In this document: positions 9,839 through 17,256 of the stretch, piece after piece
Position numbering within the stretch: position 1 is the stretch's first letter
Layout of the letters: every line of letters begins with the position of its first letter
Source: a virus
Reading direction: 5' to 3' (one strand)
Length of the DNA stretch: 64,000 nt
Virus record (IMG/VR): IMGVR_UViG_3300044797_000308
Coordinates: 1 to 64,000 of that record
Made by a program: the position numbers and the translations under genes
The notes under the pieces: generated by a model
The model's database searches: none
What the model was told of the DNA's origin: nothing
The model's input: only the letters and a program-made list of their open reading frames with translations

Positions 9839-10243
9839 ATGGTATCGGAACAACATCTTCTCAGCACTATCCAGCAGTTGCAAGGGTCCGGAAAAACCTT
9901 TGCCGAATTCTTAGCTGAAATCTTTAAAGATAAATTCATTGAGGTTTATGTGGGTGATGCTTACGAAGATGTTAGCACCGAACAAATATCAACTACATAC
10001 CCTGCTGTTTTTTGTGGAAAGGTCATAGCGGCCTATCGTGAATGTCTAATTCTTAACTGCGCGTTTGTGTCTCAAAATAAGCACTTGACGCTGGGTAATT
10101 ACATGTTCGTTAATGAAAGGGCTATCAGAGCTCTGAATGAAGTAGATGGCAATGGCACACTAGAAGATATGATGCTTCGTAGCAAAGAAACTTTGGATAT
10201 AAGACAAGCTTTTGATAAGAAACCCAATGATAAAAACAAATGA
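9839..10243 (+). CDS. hypothetical small protein
   Basis: 134 residues, preceded by an AAGGAAACACA ribosome-binding site. It is mixed alpha/beta in appearance. There are no transmembrane segments and no known motif. It ends in a lysine/asparagine-rich tail and overlaps the next gene by ATGA (10240-10243). Its place after the transglycosylase puts it in the head/internal-protein operon; a small connector or accessory protein is possible, but nothing in the sequence decides this. Confidence 0.6.
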   Translation: MVSEQHLLSTIQQLQGSGKTFAEFLAEIFKDKFIEVYVGDAYEDVSTEQISTTYPAVFCGKVIAAYRECLILNCAFVSQNKHLTLGNYMFVNERAIRALNEVDGNGTLEDMMLRSKETLDIRQAFDKKPNDKNK

Positions 10244-10458
10244 TCGACGTAAACGCTATCCTACAATTGGCTATCACTTATGAAAATAAGTGTTCACAAG
10301 AACTGGTAAAACTTGCTAAAATACGCAAGATGCCAGATGGCAGCTATCGTGTGCTTTCTCAGACGGGTAAAAATTTAGGAAGCTATAAGTCTCGTAAAGG
10401 GGCTGAGCGCCGATTGCGAATGATTGAAATGTTTAAACATATGAAAGAGAAAGAATGA
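10240..10458 (+). CDS. small basic protein with a GKxLGxY / RRLRxIEMFKH motif
   Basis: 72 residues. The C-terminal half contains MPDGSYRVLSQTGKNLGSYK followed by SRKGAERRLRMIEMFKHMKEKE. This is a compact beta-hairpin-plus-helix signature that I recognise as recurrent in small phage proteins but cannot assign a function to. The N-terminal half is a short helix. It overlaps both neighbours by ATGA: the preceding gene at 10240 and the endonuclease at 10455. Before that insertion, its stop would have overlapped the start of the gene now at 11198 in the same way. Confidence 0.65.
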   Translation: MIDVNAILQLAITYENKCSQELVKLAKIRKMPDGSYRVLSQTGKNLGSYKSRKGAERRLRMIEMFKHMKEKE

Positions 10459-11201
10459 TGTTTTATATTTATGCCATTCAAAATATGATAAATAATAAAA
10501 TATATATTGGTCAAACAAAGAATCCAGAATATAGGTGGTATTGTCATAAAAATAATTCTTTTAATGAAAAAACGGCTTGCTATAATACTTATATTGCCAG
10601 AGCCATTAGAAAGTATGGCGTTGATAGTTTTCAGTTTGATATTATTGAAAATTATGATAATATAAATGATTGTAATAATGCCGAAGAGTTTTGGATTAAA
10701 TTTCTCTTTTCACATAATTCTTCAATAGGATACAATATAAAATTGGGAGGAAACAATCATAGTATGAGCGAAGCAACTAAACAAAAGATTGGGGTGGCAA
10801 ATAGTATTTCTTTAAAGGGAAAAAAGCTAACTGATAAGCATAAGTATAACATATCATTATCTTTAAAAGGTAAAGATGTTTCACAAGAACATAGAGATAA
10901 TTTATCAGTGGTTTTGTTGGGTAATCAAAATTGTTTAGGTAGAGAGGTATCTCCAGAAACAAGAAATAAAATATCGGCTGCTAACAAAGGAAATAAAAGT
11001 GCTTTGGGAGTTAAGCATAATTTAAATACTAGAACTAATATGAGTCACTCTCGACTTGTCCTAAATGTTAGTGATGTTGAAAATATTATTAAAGATTTTG
11101 ATAGCGGTATAAAAAAGAAGGATTTAGCTATTAAATATGGAGTTAGTAAAGATACTATTACAAGAGTTTTTAATGCAACTTATTTTAGTAGGGTTAAATG
11201 A
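10455..11201 (+). CDS. GIY-YIG homing endonuclease
   Basis: 248 residues. The N-terminal GIY-YIG nuclease core is visible as FYIYAIQN..NKIYIGQTKNPEYRW, with YGVDSFQFDIIE after it. The middle has several NUMOD3-type repeats (SEATKQKIG, SLKGKKLTDKHKYNIS, PETRNKISAANKG). The C-terminus has a helix-turn-helix, KKDLAIKYGVSKDTITRV. This is the classic modular layout of free-standing phage GIY-YIG enzymes that spread by cutting endonuclease-free relatives. It is AT-rich compared with its neighbours. Both ends are ATGA overlaps (10455-10458 and 11198-11201), so removing 743 bp between the two ATGA copies would leave the flanking genes coupled exactly as other genes here are. Confidence 0.93.
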   Translation: MMFYIYAIQNMINNKIYIGQTKNPEYRWYCHKNNSFNEKTACYNTYIARAIRKYGVDSFQFDIIENYDNINDCNNAEEFWIKFLFSHNSSIGYNIKLGGNNHSMSEATKQKIGVANSISLKGKKLTDKHKYNISLSLKGKDVSQEHRDNLSVVLLGNQNCLGREVSPETRNKISAANKGNKSALGVKHNLNTRTNMSHSRLVLNVSDVENIIKDFDSGIKKKDLAIKYGVSKDTITRVFNATYFSRVK

Positions 11202-11842
11202 ATAATGATTATTTATTGGATAAAATATCTCAATATGAAATGGAGTGCCTTAAAATAGTGGCTAAAAAAAGAGTCTCTAAAAAACAATATATGAAGCACT
11301 TCGATCATTCTAAAGTGGAAGACGGCTCCCCAATTATTGATTTAACGGATATTGATGAGTTCGCTTATTCCGCTATTATGCGCAAGATTCGTCAAAAGGG
11401 TACTCCTGAGCAAGTTAAGCAATTTTTAGCCATTTACAAACAACAGTTTGATAAGGCGGTCAAGGGCAAACTACATAAGCCAGAAAAGATAGCTTTACAA
11501 AATACGATGGTTAGATTTAATAAACTTCATAAAGTGAAACTTGATACCAAAATGATTAAGTGTGCAGCTGTGGCGGAATTAGGCAATGCTCAGTTGGTTG
11601 GTAAATATTTATCAGATATTGTTAAATTTACCTTGCAACGATTGCCTGCGGATAAGCAGCAACACGCTCTAGACAATTTGAAGAAAAAGTTTGCCGTGAT
11701 GAGTGAGGGGGAAATAGCTTCCAAACAGCTACCGGAATCTTCTGCTTTGGGACAGGCTATCACCTTCGTTAAGCATGTGTTATTTAATCACGATGCTGCA
11801 TATGTACGAGAAGTGCTCAATAGCTTAGTCAGGAGCCTCTAA
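11198..11842 (+). CDS. hypothetical protein
   Basis: 214 residues, start overlapping the endonuclease stop (ATGA). Helical, basic N-terminal half and a C-terminal half of short helices; no membrane segment or catalytic motif. Its N-terminus (helix ending in LKIVAKKRVSKK) resembles the start of the small protein at 10240 (ELVKLAKIRK), so the two may share a short leader helix. It couples to the phosphatase gene by TAATG at 11840-11844. Function unknown. Confidence 0.6.
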   Translation: MNNDYLLDKISQYEMECLKIVAKKRVSKKQYMKHFDHSKVEDGSPIIDLTDIDEFAYSAIMRKIRQKGTPEQVKQFLAIYKQQFDKAVKGKLHKPEKIALQNTMVRFNKLHKVKLDTKMIKCAAVAELGNAQLVGKYLSDIVKFTLQRLPADKQQHALDNLKKKFAVMSEGEIASKQLPESSALGQAITFVKHVLFNHDAAYVREVLNSLVRSL

Positions 11843-12609
11843 TGATAAAACGATTCCGTGAGGTTGTTCCGGGTGTTTTATATCGAGGTTCTTCGCCTTC
11901 CCCTCTTGACGTCCAGACACTACAAAAAAAATTGGGCATTAAGAAAATTGTTAGTTTAGATCAAAAATCTGGCGAAAGAATAAGTCGCGCCTGCAAGCTC
12001 TTAGGCATCCAACACGTCAAATTGTATATTGAAGATGATAAAACCTCACTCTTACGTTTCTTAACTCAAAATCTAAAAAAGCTATTCCTGCAAAATGGTC
12101 CCACCTTCGTTCATTGTAAAGAAGGAAAAGATAGGACTGGTTTAGCTTGCGCATTGGTTAAATGTAAATTTTTGGGCGTTAATCCAGACAAAGCTATCGA
12201 AGAGGCTAAATCCTTGGGCTTTGGCATAGGGATACCGCCACACGTAATGCATTTATACGAAAAGATCATTCGTTCTTGTAAACCAACCACAGATCAAAAT
12301 AATGCCGATATAGTTTCTAATGAGAGAACTTATATAGGTGATAATCGTGATAACACTTTGGATGGAGCGCAACAAGGATCTTTTTCGCCTTATTTAGACC
12401 CTACTTGGAAATGGCCTAATGACGCGGTGTACAATTATGTAGACGATCAGTCTCCGACTCGTGAAAACTACCCGGATAATGGAGCATTACAGAGTGTGCA
12501 TGATTTTAGTGACATGAACGTGGTTCCTACGATAGGTGTTTACGACAATGACGCCGGTGGAAGAGGTTTTGGACCCACCGATAATAACGGAGGCTTTATT
12601 TATGATTAA
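11842..12609 (+). CDS. cysteine-dependent protein phosphatase (PTP/DSP-like)
   Basis: 255 residues. Residues 1-150 match the dual-specificity/tyrosine phosphatase fold. The N-terminal VVPGVLYRGSSPS and VSLD elements are typical. The P-loop is HCKEGKDRTG, with nucleophile C92 and R98 spaced as CX5R. Such enzymes remove phosphate from Tyr/Ser/Thr, inositides or RNA 5' ends through a cysteinyl-phosphate intermediate. The last 100 residues are a disordered Asp/Asn/Gly-rich tail not expected in the family. It lies inside the head-gene operon, overlapping its neighbours on both sides, so it may be packaged in the virion or made late. The substrate cannot be told from sequence. Confidence 0.8.
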   Translation: MIKRFREVVPGVLYRGSSPSPLDVQTLQKKLGIKKIVSLDQKSGERISRACKLLGIQHVKLYIEDDKTSLLRFLTQNLKKLFLQNGPTFVHCKEGKDRTGLACALVKCKFLGVNPDKAIEEAKSLGFGIGIPPHVMHLYEKIIRSCKPTTDQNNADIVSNERTYIGDNRDNTLDGAQQGSFSPYLDPTWKWPNDAVYNYVDDQSPTRENYPDNGALQSVHDFSDMNVVPTIGVYDNDAGGRGFGPTDNNGGFIYD

Positions 12610-13264
12610 GAAGGCGTACTCGGTACAAATGAGCTATGACGTGTCTGATAGTGAAAAACATCAGGCCGAGCAAGCTCTATTGTCTTTCAAGGGCGCTGAA
12701 AAATTACTTCAACAAGCCGCAGATCATCTTAATATTATGAAAACTCCTTTTAAGGATAATCCAGATATGACGCCCGAGGACATAATGAAGGCGCGTGCTG
12801 TTATCCGTCGTTTCAGAGATAAGACCATTGAAAACTTTGATGAGTTCAAGAAGTCTGCTTTTCAATGCGTCAATTTGATGCAAACTTTTGCTACCGACAC
12901 GCAAACACTCAAATTAATGAAGTCTTTTATTACCTCTATTGATGATTTGGAAGTTCAAGTAAATTCCCTTTCTGATTTATTCAATGACTTACAAGCTAAT
13001 AATTTTTCCAAAGATGTTGTGACGCATATCGAAAGTATTCAGAAGCAGTGTGAAGATATTGATGAGATTATAGATGAAAGAATTAAAACTCATATTCAGA
13101 CTAATATTCTTGCCACTAGCTGGGTAGACTCGATTAGTAATGATTTGCAAATGAAAATTGAGCATAAGACGCCACTTATTTTAGATCTTTTTAATAAAAG
13201 ACAAGATCAATTGAATGACGCAGTAGAGGAGCGCAGTACGGTTGGGCCAGATTCTAAACCATAA
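12602..13264 (+). CDS. hypothetical coiled-coil protein
   Basis: 220 residues. The ATG at 12602 overlaps the end of the phosphatase gene by 8 bases; the frame extends further upstream but would then overlap it by over 70. The protein is almost entirely helical with long heptad-like stretches (residues about 60-200) and no hydrophobic segment. A structural role in the head or as an assembly factor fits its place before the protease/scaffold gene, but no family is recognised. Confidence 0.6.
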   Translation: MIKKAYSVQMSYDVSDSEKHQAEQALLSFKGAEKLLQQAADHLNIMKTPFKDNPDMTPEDIMKARAVIRRFRDKTIENFDEFKKSAFQCVNLMQTFATDTQTLKLMKSFITSIDDLEVQVNSLSDLFNDLQANNFSKDVVTHIESIQKQCEDIDEIIDERIKTHIQTNILATSWVDSISNDLQMKIEHKTPLILDLFNKRQDQLNDAVEERSTVGPDSKP

Positions 13265-13267
13265 AAA

Positions 13268-13285
13268 TGGTAATATCTCTACATA
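13268..13285 (+). promoter_or_regulatory. 18-bp intergenic motif, candidate phage promoter
   Basis: TGGTAATATCTCTACATA lies just after a gene end and about 85 bases upstream of the small gene leading into the protease/scaffold gene. Positions 26820-26837 carry the same sequence with one change (TGGTAATATCTCTTCATA), also at the head of a structural gene, and 47480-47495 carries a weaker version. Seen: the repetition and placement. Inferred: a promoter for a phage-specific or late transcription factor. Confidence 0.45.
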
Positions 13286-13368
13286 ATAGATGAAGTTTCG
13301 GTCATCACCCGAAAAATTGTAGCAATAATACCTTATACTGTATAGAGTCTCCTTAACAGAGAGAAAAT

Positions 13369-13530
13369 ATGCCATTTATTAAACACGGCGATGGAAAAAT
13401 AGTAGACATACTTGACGAGAGTGAACTGACAGATGATCAGAAGCTAGCGGTCAACAAAATGTCGCAAGAGTTCGTTAAGCAATCAAGCGAGTTAACTGAT
13501 TCTTCTCAACAGAAGAAGTCAGGGAGTTAA
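13369..13530 (+). CDS. small acidic protein before the prohead protease
   Basis: 53 residues, beginning MPFIKHGDGKIVDILDESE and ending in a Ser/Gln/Lys tail, with its stop 3 bases before the protease ATG. An AGAGAGAAAAT sequence precedes its start. There is no coding alternative in this 270-base gap, and the tight spacing to the next gene supports a real gene. Function unknown; possibly a head-assembly accessory. Confidence 0.6.
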   Translation: MPFIKHGDGKIVDILDESELTDDQKLAVNKMSQEFVKQSSELTDSSQQKKSGS

Positions 13531-13533
13531 TAC

Positions 13534-16500
13534 ATGATAATAAAACTGGGTGAAGCACACGAAATTAGACTTGAGGATGCAGCATCTTGCATTCCCGAGG
13601 TTAGTGCTGAGGTCTTAGAAAATTTCAGAAAGTTTGCCAACAATCTAAAAAAGATTGCTCCCAAGGCCGAAGACTTTCTTTATTTCTCCGCTATTATGAT
13701 GCATGCTGCGGAAGCTGCTGCCCTCAATGAAGATGGTACGCCTAAGCTAAATCTTAGGGGTGAGGCCGTTCAAGTGGGCTGGGATAAATCTGGCAACACT
13801 TGGAAATGGACCAGTAATGACCCCAGTGTTAAGCCGTATAAGAATTCTAATGGCGATATTTTTCCAGAGGAAGAATTAACCAAAGCTTACAAAAAATGGA
13901 AGCATAAGCCTCTATGTGTGGATCATAAATCCAGTTCAGTTGACCACGTTAGAGGTTTCATTGTTGATACCTATTACGATCGTAATCTCAAAAGAGTAGT
14001 AGCCTTATGCGCCTTAGATAAGGCTGGATTTCCGCAATTAGCCAGACAAATTTCTACTGGTGTTTCTAACTGCGTGTCTATGGGTACGGCAGTGGGTCGA
14101 GCAATTTGCTACGACTGTGGAAGGGTCGCTCGTGCAGAAGCCGATTTCTGCGGCCATATGAAAAACAAGACTTGCTACGGCGAAATCAACGTGGACCTCA
14201 ATCCTATTGAGCTTTCTATTGTTATGAATGGTGCTGATCCAAGGGCCAACATCAAACATATCATTGCCGCAGCTAATACCATGAACACTTATCTAGAAAA
14301 TCGTGCTCTAGAACTACAAAAACTAGCCGATCTTCAATTTAGTGCTCAAGTAAATGTGTCAGATCCAAACGGTGATGAGGGTGGAGGAAGCGCCCAATTC
14401 AACGTTCAAGCAACCGATATAAATCAGTTCAAGTCTGAATTAGATGAAGCATTCCGTAAAGTGCAGGAATTTAAAAATGTAAAAATTTCTCCACAAGATA
14501 CTAATTCTTCTGCATCTAATCAATCGTCGGGCTCCATTGCCATGGATGAAGGCACCCCTACGGATTCTGGATTGGCTCTCCAAACTCCGCAAACTCTCAG
14601 GTTTGCATCTGCCGATGTAGAGGCAGAGTCCATAGCCGAACTTCAACAGGTTACAGCCTCCATTGAAGCCAGGCTAAACCAAATGAAAAAGAGCTTGGAT
14701 AAGTTAGCGAAATCTACTTCTATAAAACAAGAGGAAAATATGTCAGGATCAGATAAACTCAATAAGTCAGCTTATTTTCAGGGTGCTGGTGGTGTAAACG
14801 AACCAACTCCGGGTCAAGTTAAATATCCAAAAGACCCACTAAACGAACATCTTCGTGAAACCGAAGATAAGCAAATGGTAGGTCAACCTCCATTTCCAGA
14901 AGTGGGGCCAGTGGACGGAATGCATCCATCTCCAGGTTCTGTGGATCCTTCCAACGAGTTAGAGCGTAAGAAAATGCTCGCTCGTGCCGAAGTGGAAGAC
15001 CGACAGGCTAAGCGCCAAGGTATTGTCCAAATGGCAAAAGACGCCTTACAGTACAAGCAAGCTTATTGGCTAGGTGGTGGTGGTGTTAATGAGCCAACCC
15101 CAGGCAAGCCAAAGTATACAAAAGACAAGCTCAACGAAGAGTTGCGTGAATATGAAGATAAGCAAATGGTAGGTCAACCTCCATTTCCAGGCGTTGGTCC
15201 AGTGGACGGCCTTCACCCCTCTCCATCCTCTGCTGATCCTAAGGATGAGTTGAAGCGTAAGGAAATGCTCGCTAGAGCCAACACCCTACGTGCTCGATTT
15301 GTTAAGGCTGCAAATGGCAACGGTTCCCAAAACAAAGCCAAGAGTGCTTGGGAAGTATTTTTGGGCGACAAGCTCATTCTTACCGCCTCTGTGGATGAGT
15401 TGTGTGGTGGTCGAGTAACTGACGTTCTATACGACAGTATCGCAACCAAGCCATTCGGTGTTCAGTTGATTGAAAAAGTCAAGGCAAACGGTGCTGAAGC
15501 TGTTAACAATCTAATAAAGAAGGCACAAGCTGCTCCTCCACCTCCAGGTGGTGACGCTGGTGGAACCTCTGCCCCTCCAGGCGGCGGTGATGCTGGACCT
15601 CCAGTAGAAGATGCTGGTAAGTCTGGTGATCCAAAGCAAAGTGCTTTGGAACTATCCGAGAAGGTCAGAGATCTCAGCTCCGATTTAGTAGAAGCCGTTC
15701 GTGCTCTAACTGGTGAACAAGTCGAAATGGGTGGTGCAGATGCTGCTCCAGCCGGTGGTGTTGGTGGTCCAGCAGGTGGACCAGCAGCTATGGCTGATGA
15801 TTCCAAGAGTTCTACCGCTAGTTTCGGTACCTCTACCCTCAATACTTTGAGAGTGGAGCTAAATGGTGCCCTAACCCACGCTATGAAGGAGTCTATTGCA
15901 GAACTCAATGATCATCAACAAGAGTTAGAGATGATTTCTGGCATGTACGACAAGGGCGCTGTCAACGAAGGTAACCAAGAGTTTGTTGGTACCGTCGTAG
16001 AAGACGCATTGAATGAAGCCAAGACTGCCGTAGCAGATGGATTCAAGTTAATGACCGCTTTCGTTAAGTATGCTCGTGGTACTAAGGCCATTGTCAAGCG
16101 TGCTGAAATTGAAGCAGAGCTACAATCACTAGCCGAAGGAGATTCTATGAGCGACAAGAAGGATAGTCACTCCGCAGATGGCGGTGACTTGATGGGACTA
16201 ATCAGCGACACTAACGCAGATTTAGATGCCGTTAGTGAGATGATGGGCGATGATGGACTAGGAGGACTAGAAGGTCTTCTCGAAGATCATCCAGAAGAAC
16301 ACGAGCACGAGGGTCTAGAAGGTCTAGGCGCCGATGATAATGACGGTATCCAAGTCTCTACCCCAGCTCAAGCCGGTGAAGTTGCCAAGCTTGCTCCAGA
16401 TGCTAACATTATGGTGGGTAAAGTAGCTTCTTATGATTCCAGACAAGGCCGTGCGGTTCTCAGAGCTAAGTTGGCTGCTGATGCTCTCGGTAAAGAAGAA

Positions 16501-17217
16501 ACTGGCGAAATCCAAAGCGCTGAAAAGATTCAATTCAGTGATATGCTAGATAAGTCCGATGGTTTGGCTGATGGTCAGACTCATTTGGATACCAAGCCAT
16601 CCAGCAACACTGGTGAAGCTAAGTTCCCACTAGGTCTAGTTGAAACTCCAGAAGAGTCCCTCAAGGCTATGTTGGAAGTTGCTAGAATGCCACCAAAGGT
16701 TCGTAAAGAAGCCGAAGCTATTCAGAGACTTGTCTCCGAAGGTAAGCTAGATCCAAAGGACGTAGATGCTCTCGTGGCAGAAGGTCTTGACAAGGATGCA
16801 GTTGCTTACTGGAAGAAATTCTATGGTGAAGTTGATGGCGGAAGCGAATTTGCTAGTGAGTTAGTCAAGGAGCACGTTAAGGCTGATATGGAAGAAGAAC
16901 TTAACAAGTTCAGAGTCAAACTAGCCCGTTCTTTCGAGACTGCTTATGACATGGCTGACCGTGGTATGTGCCGTAGTGATAGAAGCTCAATCTCTGCTCA
17001 AGTAGATGAGCTCATGAAATTCAGCGATGATAACTTCGAATCCCTCAAGAGAGTGATTGCACGTCATGAACCAACCCTCCGTAAGGAAGCTGGTCGTATT
17101 CCACAAGTTGGTCTCAGAGGCGATAGTGAAGTAACTTCACAAACCACCTCTCTAGTTGAAGAAGACGCATATGCCCAATTGTCTTCTATGTTCGGAACCA
17201 AAAAGGGTGTATTTTAA
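13534..17217 (+). CDS. large prohead protease-like/scaffold-like head assembly protein
   Basis: 1227 residues. Residues 1-245 look like a phage prohead protease: candidate catalytic His in VDHKSSSVDHVRG near residue 130, then candidate Ser in STGVSNCVSMGT near 175-185, a spacing reminiscent of HK97-type maturation proteases. A Cys/His cluster (CYDCGR..FCGHMKNKTC) follows. From residue 413 there are two tandem copies of a 97-residue unit, then a Pro/Gly stretch, then long acidic helical regions to the C-terminus. No separate scaffold gene is evident, so the acidic helical part may be the scaffold. An in-frame ATG at 14740 with a strong Shine-Dalgarno suggests a second product. Many C-ending codons suggest high expression. 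The protease call is by eye and not proven. Confidence 0.6.
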   Translation: MIIKLGEAHEIRLEDAASCIPEVSAEVLENFRKFANNLKKIAPKAEDFLYFSAIMMHAAEAAALNEDGTPKLNLRGEAVQVGWDKSGNTWKWTSNDPSVKPYKNSNGDIFPEEELTKAYKKWKHKPLCVDHKSSSVDHVRGFIVDTYYDRNLKRVVALCALDKAGFPQLARQISTGVSNCVSMGTAVGRAICYDCGRVARAEADFCGHMKNKTCYGEINVDLNPIELSIVMNGADPRANIKHIIAAANTMNTYLENRALELQKLADLQFSAQVNVSDPNGDEGGGSAQFNVQATDINQFKSELDEAFRKVQEFKNVKISPQDTNSSASNQSSGSIAMDEGTPTDSGLALQTPQTLRFASADVEAESIAELQQVTASIEARLNQMKKSLDKLAKSTSIKQEENMSGSDKLNKSAYFQGAGGVNEPTPGQVKYPKDPLNEHLRETEDKQMVGQPPFPEVGPVDGMHPSPGSVDPSNELERKKMLARAEVEDRQAKRQGIVQMAKDALQYKQAYWLGGGGVNEPTPGKPKYTKDKLNEELREYEDKQMVGQPPFPGVGPVDGLHPSPSSADPKDELKRKEMLARANTLRARFVKAANGNGSQNKAKSAWEVFLGDKLILTASVDELCGGRVTDVLYDSIATKPFGVQLIEKVKANGAEAVNNLIKKAQAAPPPPGGDAGGTSAPPGGGDAGPPVEDAGKSGDPKQSALELSEKVRDLSSDLVEAVRALTGEQVEMGGADAAPAGGVGGPAGGPAAMADDSKSSTASFGTSTLNTLRVELNGALTHAMKESIAELNDHQQELEMISGMYDKGAVNEGNQEFVGTVVEDALNEAKTAVADGFKLMTAFVKYARGTKAIVKRAEIEAELQSLAEGDSMSDKKDSHSADGGDLMGLISDTNADLDAVSEMMGDDGLGGLEGLLEDHPEEHEHEGLEGLGADDNDGIQVSTPAQAGEVAKLAPDANIMVGKVASYDSRQGRAVLRAKLAADALGKEETGEIQSAEKIQFSDMLDKSDGLADGQTHLDTKPSSNTGEAKFPLGLVETPEESLKAMLEVARMPPKVRKEAEAIQRLVSEGKLDPKDVDALVAEGLDKDAVAYWKKFYGEVDGGSEFASELVKEHVKADMEEELNKFRVKLARSFETAYDMADRGMCRSDRSSISAQVDELMKFSDDNFESLKRVIARHEPTLRKEAGRIPQVGLRGDSEVTSQTTSLVEEDAYAQLSSMFGTKKGVF
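14740..17217 (+). CDS. possible nested scaffold product from internal in-frame start
   Basis: Within the 1227-residue frame, codon 403 is an ATG (14740-14742) preceded by AAGAGGAAAAT, one of the best ribosome-binding sites in the window. Initiation there would give an 825-residue protein (MSGSDKLNKSAYFQ...) lacking the protease-like domain and consisting of the tandem repeats and the acidic helical region. Phage lambda uses the same design: scaffold Nu3 is made from an in-frame start inside protease gene C. This is inference; the sequence shows only the start site and the domain boundary. Confidence 0.4.
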   Translation: MSGSDKLNKSAYFQGAGGVNEPTPGQVKYPKDPLNEHLRETEDKQMVGQPPFPEVGPVDGMHPSPGSVDPSNELERKKMLARAEVEDRQAKRQGIVQMAKDALQYKQAYWLGGGGVNEPTPGKPKYTKDKLNEELREYEDKQMVGQPPFPGVGPVDGLHPSPSSADPKDELKRKEMLARANTLRARFVKAANGNGSQNKAKSAWEVFLGDKLILTASVDELCGGRVTDVLYDSIATKPFGVQLIEKVKANGAEAVNNLIKKAQAAPPPPGGDAGGTSAPPGGGDAGPPVEDAGKSGDPKQSALELSEKVRDLSSDLVEAVRALTGEQVEMGGADAAPAGGVGGPAGGPAAMADDSKSSTASFGTSTLNTLRVELNGALTHAMKESIAELNDHQQELEMISGMYDKGAVNEGNQEFVGTVVEDALNEAKTAVADGFKLMTAFVKYARGTKAIVKRAEIEAELQSLAEGDSMSDKKDSHSADGGDLMGLISDTNADLDAVSEMMGDDGLGGLEGLLEDHPEEHEHEGLEGLGADDNDGIQVSTPAQAGEVAKLAPDANIMVGKVASYDSRQGRAVLRAKLAADALGKEETGEIQSAEKIQFSDMLDKSDGLADGQTHLDTKPSSNTGEAKFPLGLVETPEESLKAMLEVARMPPKVRKEAEAIQRLVSEGKLDPKDVDALVAEGLDKDAVAYWKKFYGEVDGGSEFASELVKEHVKADMEEELNKFRVKLARSFETAYDMADRGMCRSDRSSISAQVDELMKFSDDNFESLKRVIARHEPTLRKEAGRIPQVGLRGDSEVTSQTTSLVEEDAYAQLSSMFGTKKGVF
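14770..15330 (+). repeat. tandem in-frame duplication of a 97-codon unit
   Basis: Unit 1 begins at 14770 (AYFQGAGGVNEPTPG) and unit 2 at 15061 (AYWLGGGGVNEPTPG), exactly 291 bases later. A 37-base stretch is identical between copies (14863-14899 and 15154-15190), encoding EDKQMVGQPPFP. Copy 2 loses similarity near 15330. High DNA identity beside diverged stretches suggests either recent duplication or purifying selection on the core. Confidence 0.9.
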
Positions 17218-17256
17218 AGTTCAACTAAAAAACTCTACCAAAACCGAGGATTCAGA

